Positions 16,328 to 25,069 are shown, counted from the first letter of the stretch. The stretch is 32,928 nt of DNA from Desulfuromonadales bacterium (GCA_030154185.1 JASKKK010000027.1:1-32928), one strand, 5' to 3'. A program made the numbers and translations. Notes: generated by a model not told the origin, from the sequence alone.

Positions 16328-17068
16328 ATGTTTTTTCGAACGGATATCAAGGTGGGATGCTGCGGGTTTGCATGTACACCGGAAGCGTATTTCAAAGCGC
16401 TGCGGGCAGTGGAGATTCAGCAGACTTTTTATCGGTTGCCCCGTCCCGAGACCGTCGCCAGGTGGCGCGAAAAGGCTCCGGAAGGTTCCGTTTTCAGCCT
16501 CAAGGCATGGCAGATCATCACCCACGATCCTTCCTGCCCCAGCTTTCGATTTCTCGATAAGGACTATTTATCCCGGGCGCTCGCCCGCTGCGGCGGCTTT
16601 CGGGCGACCGATGAGGTCCTTGAGGCGTGGCAGGCATTGCGCGGGCTTGCCGATGTGTTGAACGCAAGGTCTGTTTTGTTTCAAAGTCCGCCGAGTTTCG
16701 ACCCGAGTGCCCAACATGTTTTGAGAATGGAAGAGTTTTTTCGAGTTATCGACCGGGGGCGTTTGCAACTGGCCTGGGCCCCGCCCGAAAACTGGCCGCA
16801 TAAACTGGTCGCCGAAGTCTGTCGAACCAACCGGTTGATCCATTGTGGAGATCCTCTAACCGGGCCGATACTCAGCCGCGGTCCCGTCTATTACCGTTTG
16901 CAAGGAGGGGAAAAGGGGTATCGTCATCGCTACGATGACAAAGAATTGAAGCGGCTGCGACGGATATGCCGCCGTAAGAAGGGAGTGGTATTTTTCAACA
17001 CCATTCACATGCAGGAAGATGCCCGGCGTTTTGCCGCTCTACTGCAAGACGGGCAAATTTTCGAGTGA
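16328..17068 (+). CDS. DUF72 (YecE-like) domain protein
   Basis: This 246-aa TIM-barrel-like protein belongs to DUF72 (COG1801). It has the N-terminal IKVGCCGFACTPEAYFKALRAVEIQQTFYRLP segment, the FSLKAWQIITHD strand (about residues 58-69) and a C-terminal GPVYYRLQGG...YRHRYDDKELKRL motif with the conserved Tyr-x-Arg. The biochemical role of this family is not established. ATG 16328 follows GAGAGGGGCGGGG. It is monocistronic, ending at a strong terminator shared with hcp. Confidence 0.85.
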   Translation: MFFRTDIKVGCCGFACTPEAYFKALRAVEIQQTFYRLPRPETVARWREKAPEGSVFSLKAWQIITHDPSCPSFRFLDKDYLSRALARCGGFRATDEVLEAWQALRGLADVLNARSVLFQSPPSFDPSAQHVLRMEEFFRVIDRGRLQLAWAPPENWPHKLVAEVCRTNRLIHCGDPLTGPILSRGPVYYRLQGGEKGYRHRYDDKELKRLRRICRRKKGVVFFNTIHMQEDARRFAALLQDGQIFE

Positions 17069-17126
17069 AACGCCGCCCGGACCCGTTTGCGGCGGTGGAA
17101 AAGGGGCGGTCTCGTTCCATGAAGAA

Positions 17127-17156
17127 GGCGGCAGGAATTCCTGCCGCCTTTTGTTC
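17127..17156. terminator. Bidirectional terminator between DUF72 gene and hcp
   Basis: A 22-bp perfect palindrome centred on GGAATTCC (17127-17148; arms GGCGGCAGGAA and its complement) is followed by TTTTGTTCT on the + strand and TTCTTC on the - strand. It separates two convergent genes. Confidence 0.85.
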
Positions 17157-17176
17157 TGCATGATATCCAGTCAGAG

Positions 17177-18829
17177 TCAACCGAGGATTTGCTTCAGGTC
17201 GGTTTCCGGAGTATCGACGGGAGCAATGTTGAAGTTCTCCACCAGGTAGTTGAGCACATTCGGCGAAACAAATGCCGGCAGACTGGGGCCGAGTTTGATG
17301 TTCTTGATACCCAAATGCAGCAGCGTCAGCAGAATGACCACGGCCTTCTGCTCGTACCAGGACAGGATCAGCGACAGTGGCAGATCGTTGACGCCGCATT
17401 CGAAGGCGTCGGCCAGGGCCATGGCGATCTGGATGGCGCTGTAGGCGTCGTTGCACTGTCCGACATCGAGCAGTCGTGGAATGCCGCCGATGTCGCCGAA
17501 GTCCAGCTTGTTGAAGCGGTATTTACCGCAGGCCAGGGTTAAAATGACGCAATCCTCAGGGACTTTTTCGGCGAATTCGGTGTAGTAGTTGCGCCCCGGT
17601 TTGGCGCCGTCGCAACCGCCGATCAAAAAGAAATGTTTGACCGCTCCAGCCTTGACCGCTTCGATGACTTTATCGGCTACACCCAGTACGGCATCGTGAC
17701 CGAAGCCGACCAGGATCTCTTTGCCGGGAGCTTCGGGCAGGTCGGGGCAAGCCAGGGCTTTGTCGATCACTTCCGAGAAATCCCAGCCTTCGATATGCTT
17801 GACGTCCGGCCAGGATACGCAGTCCCAGGTGAAAAGACGGTCCTTATAGGAGGCGGCCGGTTTCTGAATGCAGTTGGTGTTGAAGATGATGGCGCCGGAA
17901 AATTCCGGCAGTTCCTTGGCCTGGTCCTGCCAGGCGCCGCCGAAATTGCCGGCCAGATGCGCGTATTTTTTCAAACCCGGATAACCGTGGGCCGGCAGCA
18001 TTTCGCCATGGGTATAGATGTTGATGTCTTTGCCTTCGGTCTGCTTCAGAAGTTCCTCGAGCATTTTCAGGTCGTGGCCGGATACCAGAATGCCCTTGCC
18101 GGCGCGGGTGCCGGTGTTGACCTTGGTCGGTTCTGGTTTTCCGTAATGTTCGATGTGCCCCTGATTCAGCATGCCCATGACGGTCAGGTTGTGTTTGCCG
18201 CATTCCATGGCCAGGCCGACGAAGTCCATCAGGCCGAGGTTGGGGTCGCAGGTAGCCGCCAGAGCGCGATGGAAGAAAGCGAAGATTTCATCGTCGGTTT
18301 TGCCTAGTATCATGGCATGGTGGGCGTAGGCGGCCATGCCCTTGAGGCCGTAAATCAGAATCTCGATGGCCGAGCGGATGTCGGGGTCGGCATGGAGTTG
18401 CTCGATGCTGTAGGTTTCTCCTTGCTTGACCAGATCGTCGGTCGGTTTCCAGTCTTTGGCAGCGGTCGGAGGTCCGGATTTGAACACGTCCTTGATGCCG
18501 CTGACCAGTTTGCCGATGCCGCCGCAAGCCGATCCGGCCAACTGCCTGGCTTCTTTTTCCATGTCGTAACAGCGGCCGATGACTTTTTCCAGATGCTTCG
18601 GGTCGAAATCGACGTTGGTGACCGTGGCGAACAGGCCCTCCAGCATGAACTTGTCGATTTCTGAATCGCTTTTGCCCTGCTTACGGGCTTCGTTGGCATA
18701 GTAAGCCACGCCGCGCAGCCCCTGTAGAAGGTTGTCCTGCAAGGCCGCAACTTCCGGATTTTTACCGCATACGCCGCTGATTTTGCATGCTTCGCCTTTT
18801 GCCGTCTGCTCACACTGGTGACAATACAT
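17177..18829 (-). CDS. hcp: Hybrid-cluster protein / hydroxylamine reductase Hcp
   Basis: The 550-aa protein begins MYCHQCEQTAKGEACKISGVC, giving the N-terminal Cys3, Cys6, Cys15, Cys21 set for a [4Fe-4S] cluster. Further Cys, His and Glu ligands of the hybrid 4Fe-2S-2O cluster lie in FNTNCIQKP, GGCDGAKPGRNYY, LTLACGKYRFNKLDFG and DVGQCNDAYSAIQIA. Hcp acts in the cytoplasm; it reduces hydroxylamine in vitro and is mainly seen as an NO reductase or nitrosative-stress enzyme. Length is normal. GGAGG lies just before ATG 18829. A TTGAC-N4-GTCAA palindrome about 190 bp upstream suggests HcpR/FNR-type control. No hcr reductase is adjacent. Confidence 0.97.
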   Translation of the reverse strand: MYCHQCEQTAKGEACKISGVCGKNPEVAALQDNLLQGLRGVAYYANEARKQGKSDSEIDKFMLEGLFATVTNVDFDPKHLEKVIGRCYDMEKEARQLAGSACGGIGKLVSGIKDVFKSGPPTAAKDWKPTDDLVKQGETYSIEQLHADPDIRSAIEILIYGLKGMAAYAHHAMILGKTDDEIFAFFHRALAATCDPNLGLMDFVGLAMECGKHNLTVMGMLNQGHIEHYGKPEPTKVNTGTRAGKGILVSGHDLKMLEELLKQTEGKDINIYTHGEMLPAHGYPGLKKYAHLAGNFGGAWQDQAKELPEFSGAIIFNTNCIQKPAASYKDRLFTWDCVSWPDVKHIEGWDFSEVIDKALACPDLPEAPGKEILVGFGHDAVLGVADKVIEAVKAGAVKHFFLIGGCDGAKPGRNYYTEFAEKVPEDCVILTLACGKYRFNKLDFGDIGGIPRLLDVGQCNDAYSAIQIAMALADAFECGVNDLPLSLILSWYEQKAVVILLTLLHLGIKNIKLGPSLPAFVSPNVLNYLVENFNIAPVDTPETDLKQILG

Positions 18830-19014
18830 GGTTTTCCTCCCTGTTTTCGGTGGCCGTTATTGATCTTTACAATCGTTTTGGATATCCACGCAATGAAGGT
18901 TGTCCTGAGTTTTGCCCGGGGCTTCGCCTTCGAGCCGTCCGGCTTGGTGAATACCGATGCTGCGTGATAGCGAGGGTGTGACCTGGTGACAGACTAATCT
19001 ATTGCGCGGTTGTA

Positions 19015-19036
19015 AAAGTTGACGGGAGTCAACTTT
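19015..19036 (-). promoter_or_regulatory. Candidate HcpR (CRP/FNR-type) operator upstream of hcp
   Basis: The perfect inverted repeat AAAGTTGAC-GGGA-GTCAACTTT has the TTGAC-N4-GTCAA core that I recall as the HcpR consensus in deltaproteobacteria. It is 186-207 bp from the hcp start codon and 51-72 bp from the 3' end of the amidohydrolase gene, so only hcp is a sensible target. No hcpR gene is in the window. Confidence 0.6.
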
Positions 19037-19086
19037 CGGACGATTTATGGAATTATGTTTCGAGTGTAACAAAGATTGGTCGAAAA

Positions 19087-19809
19087 TCATTTTATCGCTG
19101 CGGAAAGTCGGTTGAAGATACGCAAGGAGGCAATCAACCGTTGTTGGAGATTCTGCCAGTGTGCCCGGTCCTCAAGAGGGATGCGCTGATTGATTTCCAC
19201 CTCGATGCCTAGATATCTGTCTTCGTCGAATCGCTTGCGCAGGGAGGTTACCAGCGCGTCGGCATTGCCGCGATAGGGGTAATTGCAGCGGATGCGCAGG
19301 GCCGGTTGGCCGGCGAGCAGCTCGCTTTGCCAGTTCAGGCACCAGCGTTTTTCGGCCGCACGCGCCGGATCGTACAGCAGTCCGATGTCGGCATTGCGAA
19401 CCTTGCCGTTCAGAACCGGGGTGAAGCTGTGCACGGAAAGGTGCAGTACCTGGCTGTTTTGCAAGGTGATTCCGGCAACGATGTCCTCGGCGGCCTGCCA
19501 ATACGGCAGATGATACCGTTGGATGATGACCTGGCGCTCCTTGCCCGGCAGGGGACGCGTAAATTCGGAGAACAGGGTTCTGCTGGCCAGTGACCGGTTA
19601 AGGTCGATGATCAGGCGGCTGACATCGGCGGCAAGGAGCGGGGCGTTGAAGGCGGCCGCCAGCGCCTCGGCAAAGGCAAGAATGCCGATATCGTACCCGC
19701 GGTGGGTTTTCAGCACCGTTTCCCGACCGGCAAACAGATGGCGATAGGGCTCGGGAATACGATTGCTGGCGTGTTCGCAACTTACGAAGATCTGCAACGG
19801 CAGGGACAT
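19087..19809 (-). CDS. N-formylglutamate amidohydrolase family protein
   Basis: The 240-aa protein has the family's N-terminal FVSCEHASNRIPEPY, the HRGYDIGILAFAEALA segment, SRLIIDLNRS and LHLSVHSFTPV, followed by RCNYPYRGNADALVTSLR. These include the predicted zinc ligands His, Asp/Glu and His. Characterised members cleave N-acyl groups from glutamate, but many are in non-histidine contexts, as here. It is the last gene of a four-gene operon with a GCS2 ligase 56 bp upstream. AAGGATCG precedes ATG 19809. Its place suggests hydrolysis of an amide bond made or handled by the neighbouring ligases. Confidence 0.85.
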   Translation of the reverse strand: MSLPLQIFVSCEHASNRIPEPYRHLFAGRETVLKTHRGYDIGILAFAEALAAAFNAPLLAADVSRLIIDLNRSLASRTLFSEFTRPLPGKERQVIIQRYHLPYWQAAEDIVAGITLQNSQVLHLSVHSFTPVLNGKVRNADIGLLYDPARAAEKRWCLNWQSELLAGQPALRIRCNYPYRGNADALVTSLRKRFDEDRYLGIEVEINQRIPLEDRAHWQNLQQRLIASLRIFNRLSAAIK

Positions 19810-19865
19810 GGGGCGATCCTTTGGTTGAAAATTCGCTTCTACTGACAGGCTGGCGTTTCACCATG

Positions 19866-21122
19866 TCAGCAGTGGCAGGGAGGCAGATACATTTTTCCCT
19901 CGGCAAGGCACTGGCATAAATTGGCGTAGGTTGCCGCCAGCTTGTCGAGGGAAGGTTCATCACCCAAACTGCGAAGTATGCGTCGGGCCAGGGGGCCCTG
20001 GTTTAGAATATTCTCAAGAACGGGCATGGCCGGCTGTAAATCGTCGGGCCGTTCCGGTGCCAGTGTCGTTATGATATGTCTCCACAATTCTCCAGCTGTA
20101 GCACGACGTCGACCGATTCCGAACATGTCCAGATAGGCGCTGTTGTCGATGATGGCTCTGTCAGCGTCTCGGATGGTCTCAAAGAGGATGGAAGACAGGG
20201 GTTCCTGCGGCCAGTCCTGCTGTTTGGAAAGGGGCTGCCAACGTTGACTTACCAGTGCTTTCAGCGTGCCTGTTACGGCGGCGGCAATGGCCAGATCGAC
20301 AATCGGGGCTTCCTGTACATCAAGAATGCGGATTTCGATGGTCTGGCGCTCGAAACGGGCGATGGCTCCCCGCGAATTGAGCCATTCCTCCTGCAGGATG
20401 CCTTCCGGGTCGACATCGGCGATGGCTCGGTACAGCGGCTGGAGAATGCCTTCCTGATAGGTGCGGCGGGTGAAGACGGGTTCCGGAATGACCCGTCCTG
20501 TAACGAGGGGAATGCGTTTCTGATTGTCCCGGTAGACCTGCAGGCGGGTATCGAGGAATCCGCTTGGGCGGCTGTCCATGAAAGGCGAACTGGCTGCCAG
20601 CGCCGGCAGAATCGGCAACAGCAGGCGTATGGCGGCATGCAGGCGTCCGAATTCTTCATCGCCGCAGAAGGGCAGGTTGAGGTGGCAGCTCTGCAGATTG
20701 ACCCAACCGTGACCGCGACAGTCGAAAATGCGATGGTAAGTCTGGTAGATGATGCTGTTGTCGTGCGGCCACAGACGACCGTCTCTGGAAGGATCCATCC
20801 AGGGATGCATGGCGGTCGGCATCAGCCGGCCATCCAGAGGTGCCAGGCGGCGATTGATCGCCATGACGCCCTGCTGAAAGGCGTCGGCCAATCCTTGCAG
20901 GCTGGCGGCGGGGCCGTTGGTTTTCAGTTCGACGACATGCAGTACCAGTTCGTTGGACCAACGCAGCGGGCCCGCTTCAACCTCGTCGGTCAGGTGTCCC
21001 GCCTGGGCGGCCAAGAGTTGATCGGCGACGGGCAGGACCGCGAGGGACCGGCGGTTGACGATCATATATTCGAGTTCGATGCCGATGCCTTCGAAGAGGT
21101 GCAATGGTCTCGATCCATTCAT
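19866..21122 (-). CDS. Glutamate-cysteine ligase family 2 (GCS2/YbdK-like) amidoligase
   Basis: The 418-aa protein has the GCS2 starting motif EGIGIELEYMIVN (residues 10-22), ELKTNGPAASLQGL and QSCHLNLPFCG. It also has the ASSPFMDSRPSGFLDTRLQVYRDN core and a late NSRGAIARFERQTIEIRILD, the typical order for carboxylate-amine ligases of the glutamine-synthetase fold. Such enzymes use ATP to join a carboxylate, often the gamma-carboxyl of glutamate, to an amine. The gene starts in an ATGA overlap with the ATP-grasp gene, indicating tight coupling. Cysteine as co-substrate is not implied by sequence; YbdK-like proteins are only weak glutamate-cysteine ligases. Confidence 0.87.
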   Translation of the reverse strand: MNGSRPLHLFEGIGIELEYMIVNRRSLAVLPVADQLLAAQAGHLTDEVEAGPLRWSNELVLHVVELKTNGPAASLQGLADAFQQGVMAINRRLAPLDGRLMPTAMHPWMDPSRDGRLWPHDNSIIYQTYHRIFDCRGHGWVNLQSCHLNLPFCGDEEFGRLHAAIRLLLPILPALAASSPFMDSRPSGFLDTRLQVYRDNQKRIPLVTGRVIPEPVFTRRTYQEGILQPLYRAIADVDPEGILQEEWLNSRGAIARFERQTIEIRILDVQEAPIVDLAIAAAVTGTLKALVSQRWQPLSKQQDWPQEPLSSILFETIRDADRAIIDNSAYLDMFGIGRRRATAGELWRHIITTLAPERPDDLQPAMPVLENILNQGPLARRILRSLGDEPSLDKLAATYANLCQCLAEGKMYLPPCHC

Positions 21123-22603
21123 TCCCTGTTTATCCCCTTGCGTATTTCCACGCGTCGCATGATGCCCTGCATGATACGGCGATAAAGATCTTCCTTGAGA
21201 ACCGCATCTTCCACACCGGCATCGATATTGGGGTTGTCGTTGACCTCGATGACGTAAACCTTGCTGCCGATCTGTTTGAGATCGACGCCGTACAGGCCGT
21301 CTCCGATAAGATTCGCCGCTTTGAGTGCCGTACTGACCACGGCGCGAGGCACCTCCGTCAGCGGCAGGGTGTCCCAGGCGCCTTCGTCGAGAAGACTGCC
21401 GTCCGGAGCGTGGCGAAGAATCTGCCAGTGCTGATCGGCCATGTAATAGCGGCAGGCATACAGGGGCTGACGGTCGAAGATGCCGATCCGCCAGTCGAAG
21501 GGGGTCGGCAGAAAACGTTGCGCGATGACCAGGTCGGAGTGGGCCAGCAATGCGGCGATCTGCCTTCGCAACAATTCCGGTCGATCGACCCTTACTACCC
21601 CTTGGGAAAAGGAGCCGTCGGGCTTTTTCAGGATGCAGGGCAGGCCGAGGGTCTCAAGCACCGGTTCGGGGGTTGCCCGATGGAGGATCATGGTGTCCGG
21701 GATGGCGATGCGATGACGGCGCAGCAGTTCCGCCAGAAAAACCTTATTGGTGCATTTCAGAATCGATTCCGGTGTATCAATGACCGCCAACCCCTCGGCA
21801 GCGGCGCGTCGCGCGAAACGATAGGTATGATGATTGACGTTGGTTGTTTCGCGCAGAAACAGGGCGTCAAATTCGGCCAGGCGCCCGAAGTCGTTGCGGC
21901 CAATGAGTTCGGGCGCGAAGCCGATTTCTCTGGCGGCGCGCAGGAAGCGCCGCAGGGCGCGCGGATTTGACGGCGGTTCCGTCTCATTGGTATTGACCAG
22001 AATTGCCAGGTCGAAACGGGCCCGGCTGCGTCGGGCCGCTCGCGGTCGAATGCCACGAAAATATTCGCGCGCCATCTGCAGGGCGAAGGCCTGATGATCT
22101 TCGGGGATTTCGCTGGTGGCCAGAGGCATGATGTTTTGCATCTGCCACTTTTGACGTTTGGCGCTGTACACAAAAAAAGCTCTCAAAAAAGGCGCCGGAA
22201 ACAGGCTGAACAGTTGCTGGCTGAGGCGGTCGTAGCGTTTGGCCAGGTTGCGCCCCAGGTAGATGCTCAGGACAAATTCGTCCGAGCGTAGCGGACGGAG
22301 ACTTTTTTGAATCAGTTCGTCAAGATCGTCCGATACGGTGCGGATCATGCTGGTCGACTTCAGATCCTGAATGGCCGAGACCCCGGGCAGAGGTCGATGG
22401 CCGCGGGCCTCGGCCAGGAGAGACACGTAATATCCCAGGCTCTGGTAACGGTACGAACGGCAGAGGTTGAATACTCTAACGCGTCGACGGTTTTGATATG
22501 CGGGATCCGTCAGGTAATGACGGGCTTTTACCAATTCCGTACCCGGTAATTCGATGGGCCAGACAGAAGGGTCGTCAACCACGATCAAGGTGTCGAGAGG
22601 CAT
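21119..22603 (-). CDS. RimK-family ATP-grasp alpha-L-glutamate ligase-like protein with N-terminal extension
   Basis: The 494-aa protein has a C-terminal ATP-grasp domain (about 270-490). CILKKPDGSFSQGVVRV is the glycine-rich ATP loop, FLPTPFDWRIGIF and CRYYM follow, and the metal-binding motif is YGVDLKQIGSKVYVIEVNDNPNID. The N-terminal half (about 1-230) is a RimK-associated domain starting with TLIVVDDPSVWPIELPGTELV. ATP-grasp ligases of this type form peptide bonds via acyl-phosphates; RimK adds Glu to ribosomal protein S6. ATG 22603 lies inside the end of the peptidase gene (29-bp overlap), and the stop overlaps the GCS2 start. The substrate is unknown. Confidence 0.88.
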   Translation of the reverse strand: MPLDTLIVVDDPSVWPIELPGTELVKARHYLTDPAYQNRRRVRVFNLCRSYRYQSLGYYVSLLAEARGHRPLPGVSAIQDLKSTSMIRTVSDDLDELIQKSLRPLRSDEFVLSIYLGRNLAKRYDRLSQQLFSLFPAPFLRAFFVYSAKRQKWQMQNIMPLATSEIPEDHQAFALQMAREYFRGIRPRAARRSRARFDLAILVNTNETEPPSNPRALRRFLRAAREIGFAPELIGRNDFGRLAEFDALFLRETTNVNHHTYRFARRAAAEGLAVIDTPESILKCTNKVFLAELLRRHRIAIPDTMILHRATPEPVLETLGLPCILKKPDGSFSQGVVRVDRPELLRRQIAALLAHSDLVIAQRFLPTPFDWRIGIFDRQPLYACRYYMADQHWQILRHAPDGSLLDEGAWDTLPLTEVPRAVVSTALKAANLIGDGLYGVDLKQIGSKVYVIEVNDNPNIDAGVEDAVLKEDLYRRIMQGIMRRVEIRKGINRE

Positions 22604-23321
22604 GATTTTTTCGCTCGTATGGTGGCTGAATGATCAGCAGATTGGCGTCGTAGGTCAGTACGCCGAGCAGTATGGCGCACAGCACCCGTTCGATGGGAAC
22701 CTGGTAAATTTGTCGTTTGGCGACAGGGTTGGGCAGCAGCGGGTCGGCGACGGCAATCGTGCGATCGTGCTTGTTGTATCCGCACAGGACGACGAAATGC
22801 CCCGATGGCTCGCCTCGAATATCGTCATATTCGCACCGCGGACCATATTCGCGAGGGGTGCGATAAAGATAGGTGGCGCTGAGCCCGGTAATGATCGGCA
22901 GCTCTTTCTTGACGAAGCGTCGGATCAGATCGAGAGTCAGGTCTTCCAGGCGCAATTGCCCGCCGAGTTCGAGGAATCGCAGATACCCGCGGGATGCGGC
23001 CTGCAGTTTGGGATCATCTTTGAACAGCATCTGCTTGCGCAGGCGCTCGCGCAGATCCGGCCCCCCCGGTATAAGCCAGGTAGGGTCGAACAACTGCATT
23101 TTATAGCTGTAAATGACGGCCCGAAAGCCTCTCTCCAGCGCATGGCAGGCCAGCAGGACAGCCAGGGTGCCTCCACCTTCCAGCTTCGGAACCTCCCGAA
23201 TGACTTGCGACAGTGGCATTTCGTGATTGAAATAGCGATAGACTGCATGCAGGCATGTCGGGCCGCAGGTGGTTTCATCCGGCTGCGGTAAAATATCAAA
23301 AGGCAGATGAACTGGTTTCAT
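22575..23321 (-). CDS. C39-like (papain-fold) cysteine peptidase
   Basis: The 248-aa protein has the catalytic pattern of C39-like peptidases. Gln13 and Cys19 sit in LPQPDETTCGPTC, a His in EPSGHFVVLCGY, and an Asp in TIAVADPL. No transmembrane segments or ABC domain are present, so it is a free soluble enzyme rather than a bacteriocin exporter. It is the first gene of the operon with the ATP-grasp and GCS2 ligases. AAAGGA lies about 9 nt before ATG 23321. It may release or transfer a C-terminal peptide or act as a transglutaminase-like acyl transferase on the ligase product; both are inference. Confidence 0.83.
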   Translation of the reverse strand: MKPVHLPFDILPQPDETTCGPTCLHAVYRYFNHEMPLSQVIREVPKLEGGGTLAVLLACHALERGFRAVIYSYKMQLFDPTWLIPGGPDLRERLRKQMLFKDDPKLQAASRGYLRFLELGGQLRLEDLTLDLIRRFVKKELPIITGLSATYLYRTPREYGPRCEYDDIRGEPSGHFVVLCGYNKHDRTIAVADPLLPNPVAKRQIYQVPIERVLCAILLGVLTYDANLLIIQPPYERKNHASRHLDRG

Positions 23322-23482
23322 GCCGGATTGTCCTTTGTAGCAGGATGCGTGAGCAGCTTAATCGGAGAGACTCTCTGTGTTCTATTTTAGCAGAATTGAG
23401 GTATTTTGGCGGTCCGAGAATGCATACCCGAAAATATGGGGGGAACGACTTTTTAAGGCTTTTCTTTTACCGGAAGTTGTGG

Positions 23483-23501
23483 TAGGTGTAAAAAATACCT
23501 A
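23483..23501. promoter_or_regulatory. TAGGTGTAAA motif overlapping the probable promoter of the zinc-ribbon gene
   Basis: TAGGT (23483-23487) and ACCTA (23497-23501) form an imperfect operator-like repeat around TAAAAA. With TTTACC (23466-23471) and 17-bp spacing, TAAAAA (23489-23494) could be a -10 element. A related motif lies at 25100-25119. Confidence 0.4.
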
Positions 23502-23561
23502 TGGTAAAGATGGAAACCTTTTTGATAACTGATTTAAGTAAAGAAAGTTCAGGAGGTTGAT

Positions 23562-23765
23562 ATGGCTTTCGGTTTTGGCAGAGGCAACAGAAGAGGTGGC
23601 CAGACCTGGGACCGTCGTAAAGGTCGCAGCGGTCCGCCAAGCCACTGCTTTTGTCCGGCCTGTGGTGTAAAAATTCCTCACGAACCGGGCATGCCCTGTT
23701 TCAAGCAACGTTGTCCAAAATGCGGTTCGCCCATGACTCGGCAGCTTGTTTCAGAGGAGCGGTAG
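23562..23765 (+). CDS. Small zinc-ribbon protein
   Basis: The 67-aa basic protein has an Arg/Gly-rich N-terminus (FGFGRGNRRGGQTWDRRKGR) and a C-terminal zinc ribbon. CFCPACG and CPKCG lie about 20 residues apart, with a further Cys in MPCFKQRC. CAGGAGG sits 5-6 nt before ATG 23562. The gene ends 4 bp before the CDF transporter start, so the two form an operon. It could bind metal or nucleic acid; the family is not identified. Similar small Cys-rich proteins often accompany NifX-like and DUF5320 genes. Confidence 0.8.
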   Translation: MAFGFGRGNRRGGQTWDRRKGRSGPPSHCFCPACGVKIPHEPGMPCFKQRCPKCGSPMTRQLVSEER

Positions 23766-23769
23766 GCAG

Positions 23770-25053
23770 ATGGCCGGCACCTGCGAAAATGGACATGCAT
23801 CCCGCCTTAAAATCGGTCAGAGGGTTGCCCTGGCGGCAACGCTGGCGACCCTTGCTCTGGCGCTGGGAAAGGCTTTTGTCGGGTGGCGCTACGACGCGCC
23901 GGTTCTGGTAGCGGATGCCTTTCACAGCGGAGCCGACCTGTTGGCGATATTCGCCAGTTTTTTTGGACTCTGGCTGGCCGGCAAGGAAAAGACCGAAAAA
24001 TTTCCCTATGGGCTATATCGGGCCGAGACCTTCGTCACCCTGGTGGCGGGAACGCTCATCTGCTGGGCAGGTCTGGAGCTGATCGCGGAGGGGTGGAGCA
24101 AATTGGGACATGCCGGGGGCAGAGGAGATTTGCCGGTATTGCCCATGATGGTCAGTGGCATATCGATGCTGGCTTCCTTGTTTATCGCCCTGGCGGAAAG
24201 CCGTATCGGGCGCGCCATCAATTCGCAGTCCCTGCAGGTCAATGCCGGCGAGTCTTTTCTCGATATTGCCACTTCTGCAGTCGTGTTCGCAGGTTTGCTG
24301 CTCGATTATCTCGGGATCCGGTATGTCGAAGGCGTGGTCATACTGCTGATCGCAGGTTTGATCCTCAAGCTCGGTTTAGGCAGCATCCGGCAGTCTCTGT
24401 GGGCTTTGCTCGACGCCAATCTCGATCCGCAGATGACTCTCGCCATCGAAAACCAGGTCAATCAGATTTACGGAGTGAAAGGGGTGAGCGAAGTCCGCAT
24501 CCGGCAGGCCGGTCCGTTTCGCTTGGTCGATTGTATTATTTTTACCAGTCCGACCTTGCCCCTCTATAGGGCACATCATCTCGCCGATCTGGCCGAAAAG
24601 GCGATTCGGGATCAGAGCGAACATATCGAGTCGGTGTTCGTGCACGTCGAACCGGCCGTCGACCATGAGTTGACAGCCATCATCCCGGTCAGGGATATCA
24701 ACGGGTTCGAATCCCGCGTGCATGGACATTTCGGGCGTGCTCCCTATTTCATCGCCGTTCGAATGCAGGAGCAGACCGAGGAAATCGAAGATTTTTATTC
24801 CAACCAATATCTCTCTGAAAAGAAATTCATCGGATTGAAAGTGATCAAGACGATGCTGGCTCAAAAGATCGACCTTCTGTTCACACCCCGCATCGGAGAA
24901 ATTTCCTTTTACATGCTCAAGGACAACCTGGTCGACATTTTTCGGGTGGCCGAAGATCAGAGCGTTGCCGAAGTCCTGAAGCAGTTCAGAAACAAGGAAT
25001 TGCCTCCCATTATCTGCCCGACCCATTCGGTCGATGAGGCTCTGGTGGAGTAG
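23770..25053 (+). CDS. Cation diffusion facilitator fused to a NifX/NifB-like C-terminal domain
   Basis: The 427-aa protein has an N-terminal CDF transporter. Membrane segments span about residues 20-205, with the metal-site pattern VADAFHSGADLLA and a second site in NAGESFLDIATSAVVF. A cytoplasmic CDF C-domain follows (about 210-300: VKGVSEVRIRQAG, VHVEP). The last 125 residues (about 305-427) start AIIPVRDINGFESRVHGHFGRAPYF. They match the dinitrogenase iron-molybdenum cofactor-binding domain seen in NifX/NifB/NafY. The protein probably exports a divalent metal, with the extra domain sensing or binding a metal cofactor. ATG 23770 is supported by GAGGAG (23755-23760). Confidence 0.87.
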   Translation: MAGTCENGHASRLKIGQRVALAATLATLALALGKAFVGWRYDAPVLVADAFHSGADLLAIFASFFGLWLAGKEKTEKFPYGLYRAETFVTLVAGTLICWAGLELIAEGWSKLGHAGGRGDLPVLPMMVSGISMLASLFIALAESRIGRAINSQSLQVNAGESFLDIATSAVVFAGLLLDYLGIRYVEGVVILLIAGLILKLGLGSIRQSLWALLDANLDPQMTLAIENQVNQIYGVKGVSEVRIRQAGPFRLVDCIIFTSPTLPLYRAHHLADLAEKAIRDQSEHIESVFVHVEPAVDHELTAIIPVRDINGFESRVHGHFGRAPYFIAVRMQEQTEEIEDFYSNQYLSEKKFIGLKVIKTMLAQKIDLLFTPRIGEISFYMLKDNLVDIFRVAEDQSVAEVLKQFRNKELPPIICPTHSVDEALVE

Positions 25054-25069
25054 AGGTTTTTTTTACCTC

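Noticed and set aside
20076..21185. 369-codon plus-strand open frame
   Set aside because: It lies opposite the GCS2 gene, lacks known motifs and is an antisense shadow created by codon bias.
22554..23291. 245-codon plus-strand frame opposite the peptidase gene
   Set aside because: Antisense shadow of the C39-like peptidase; no domain or ribosome site.
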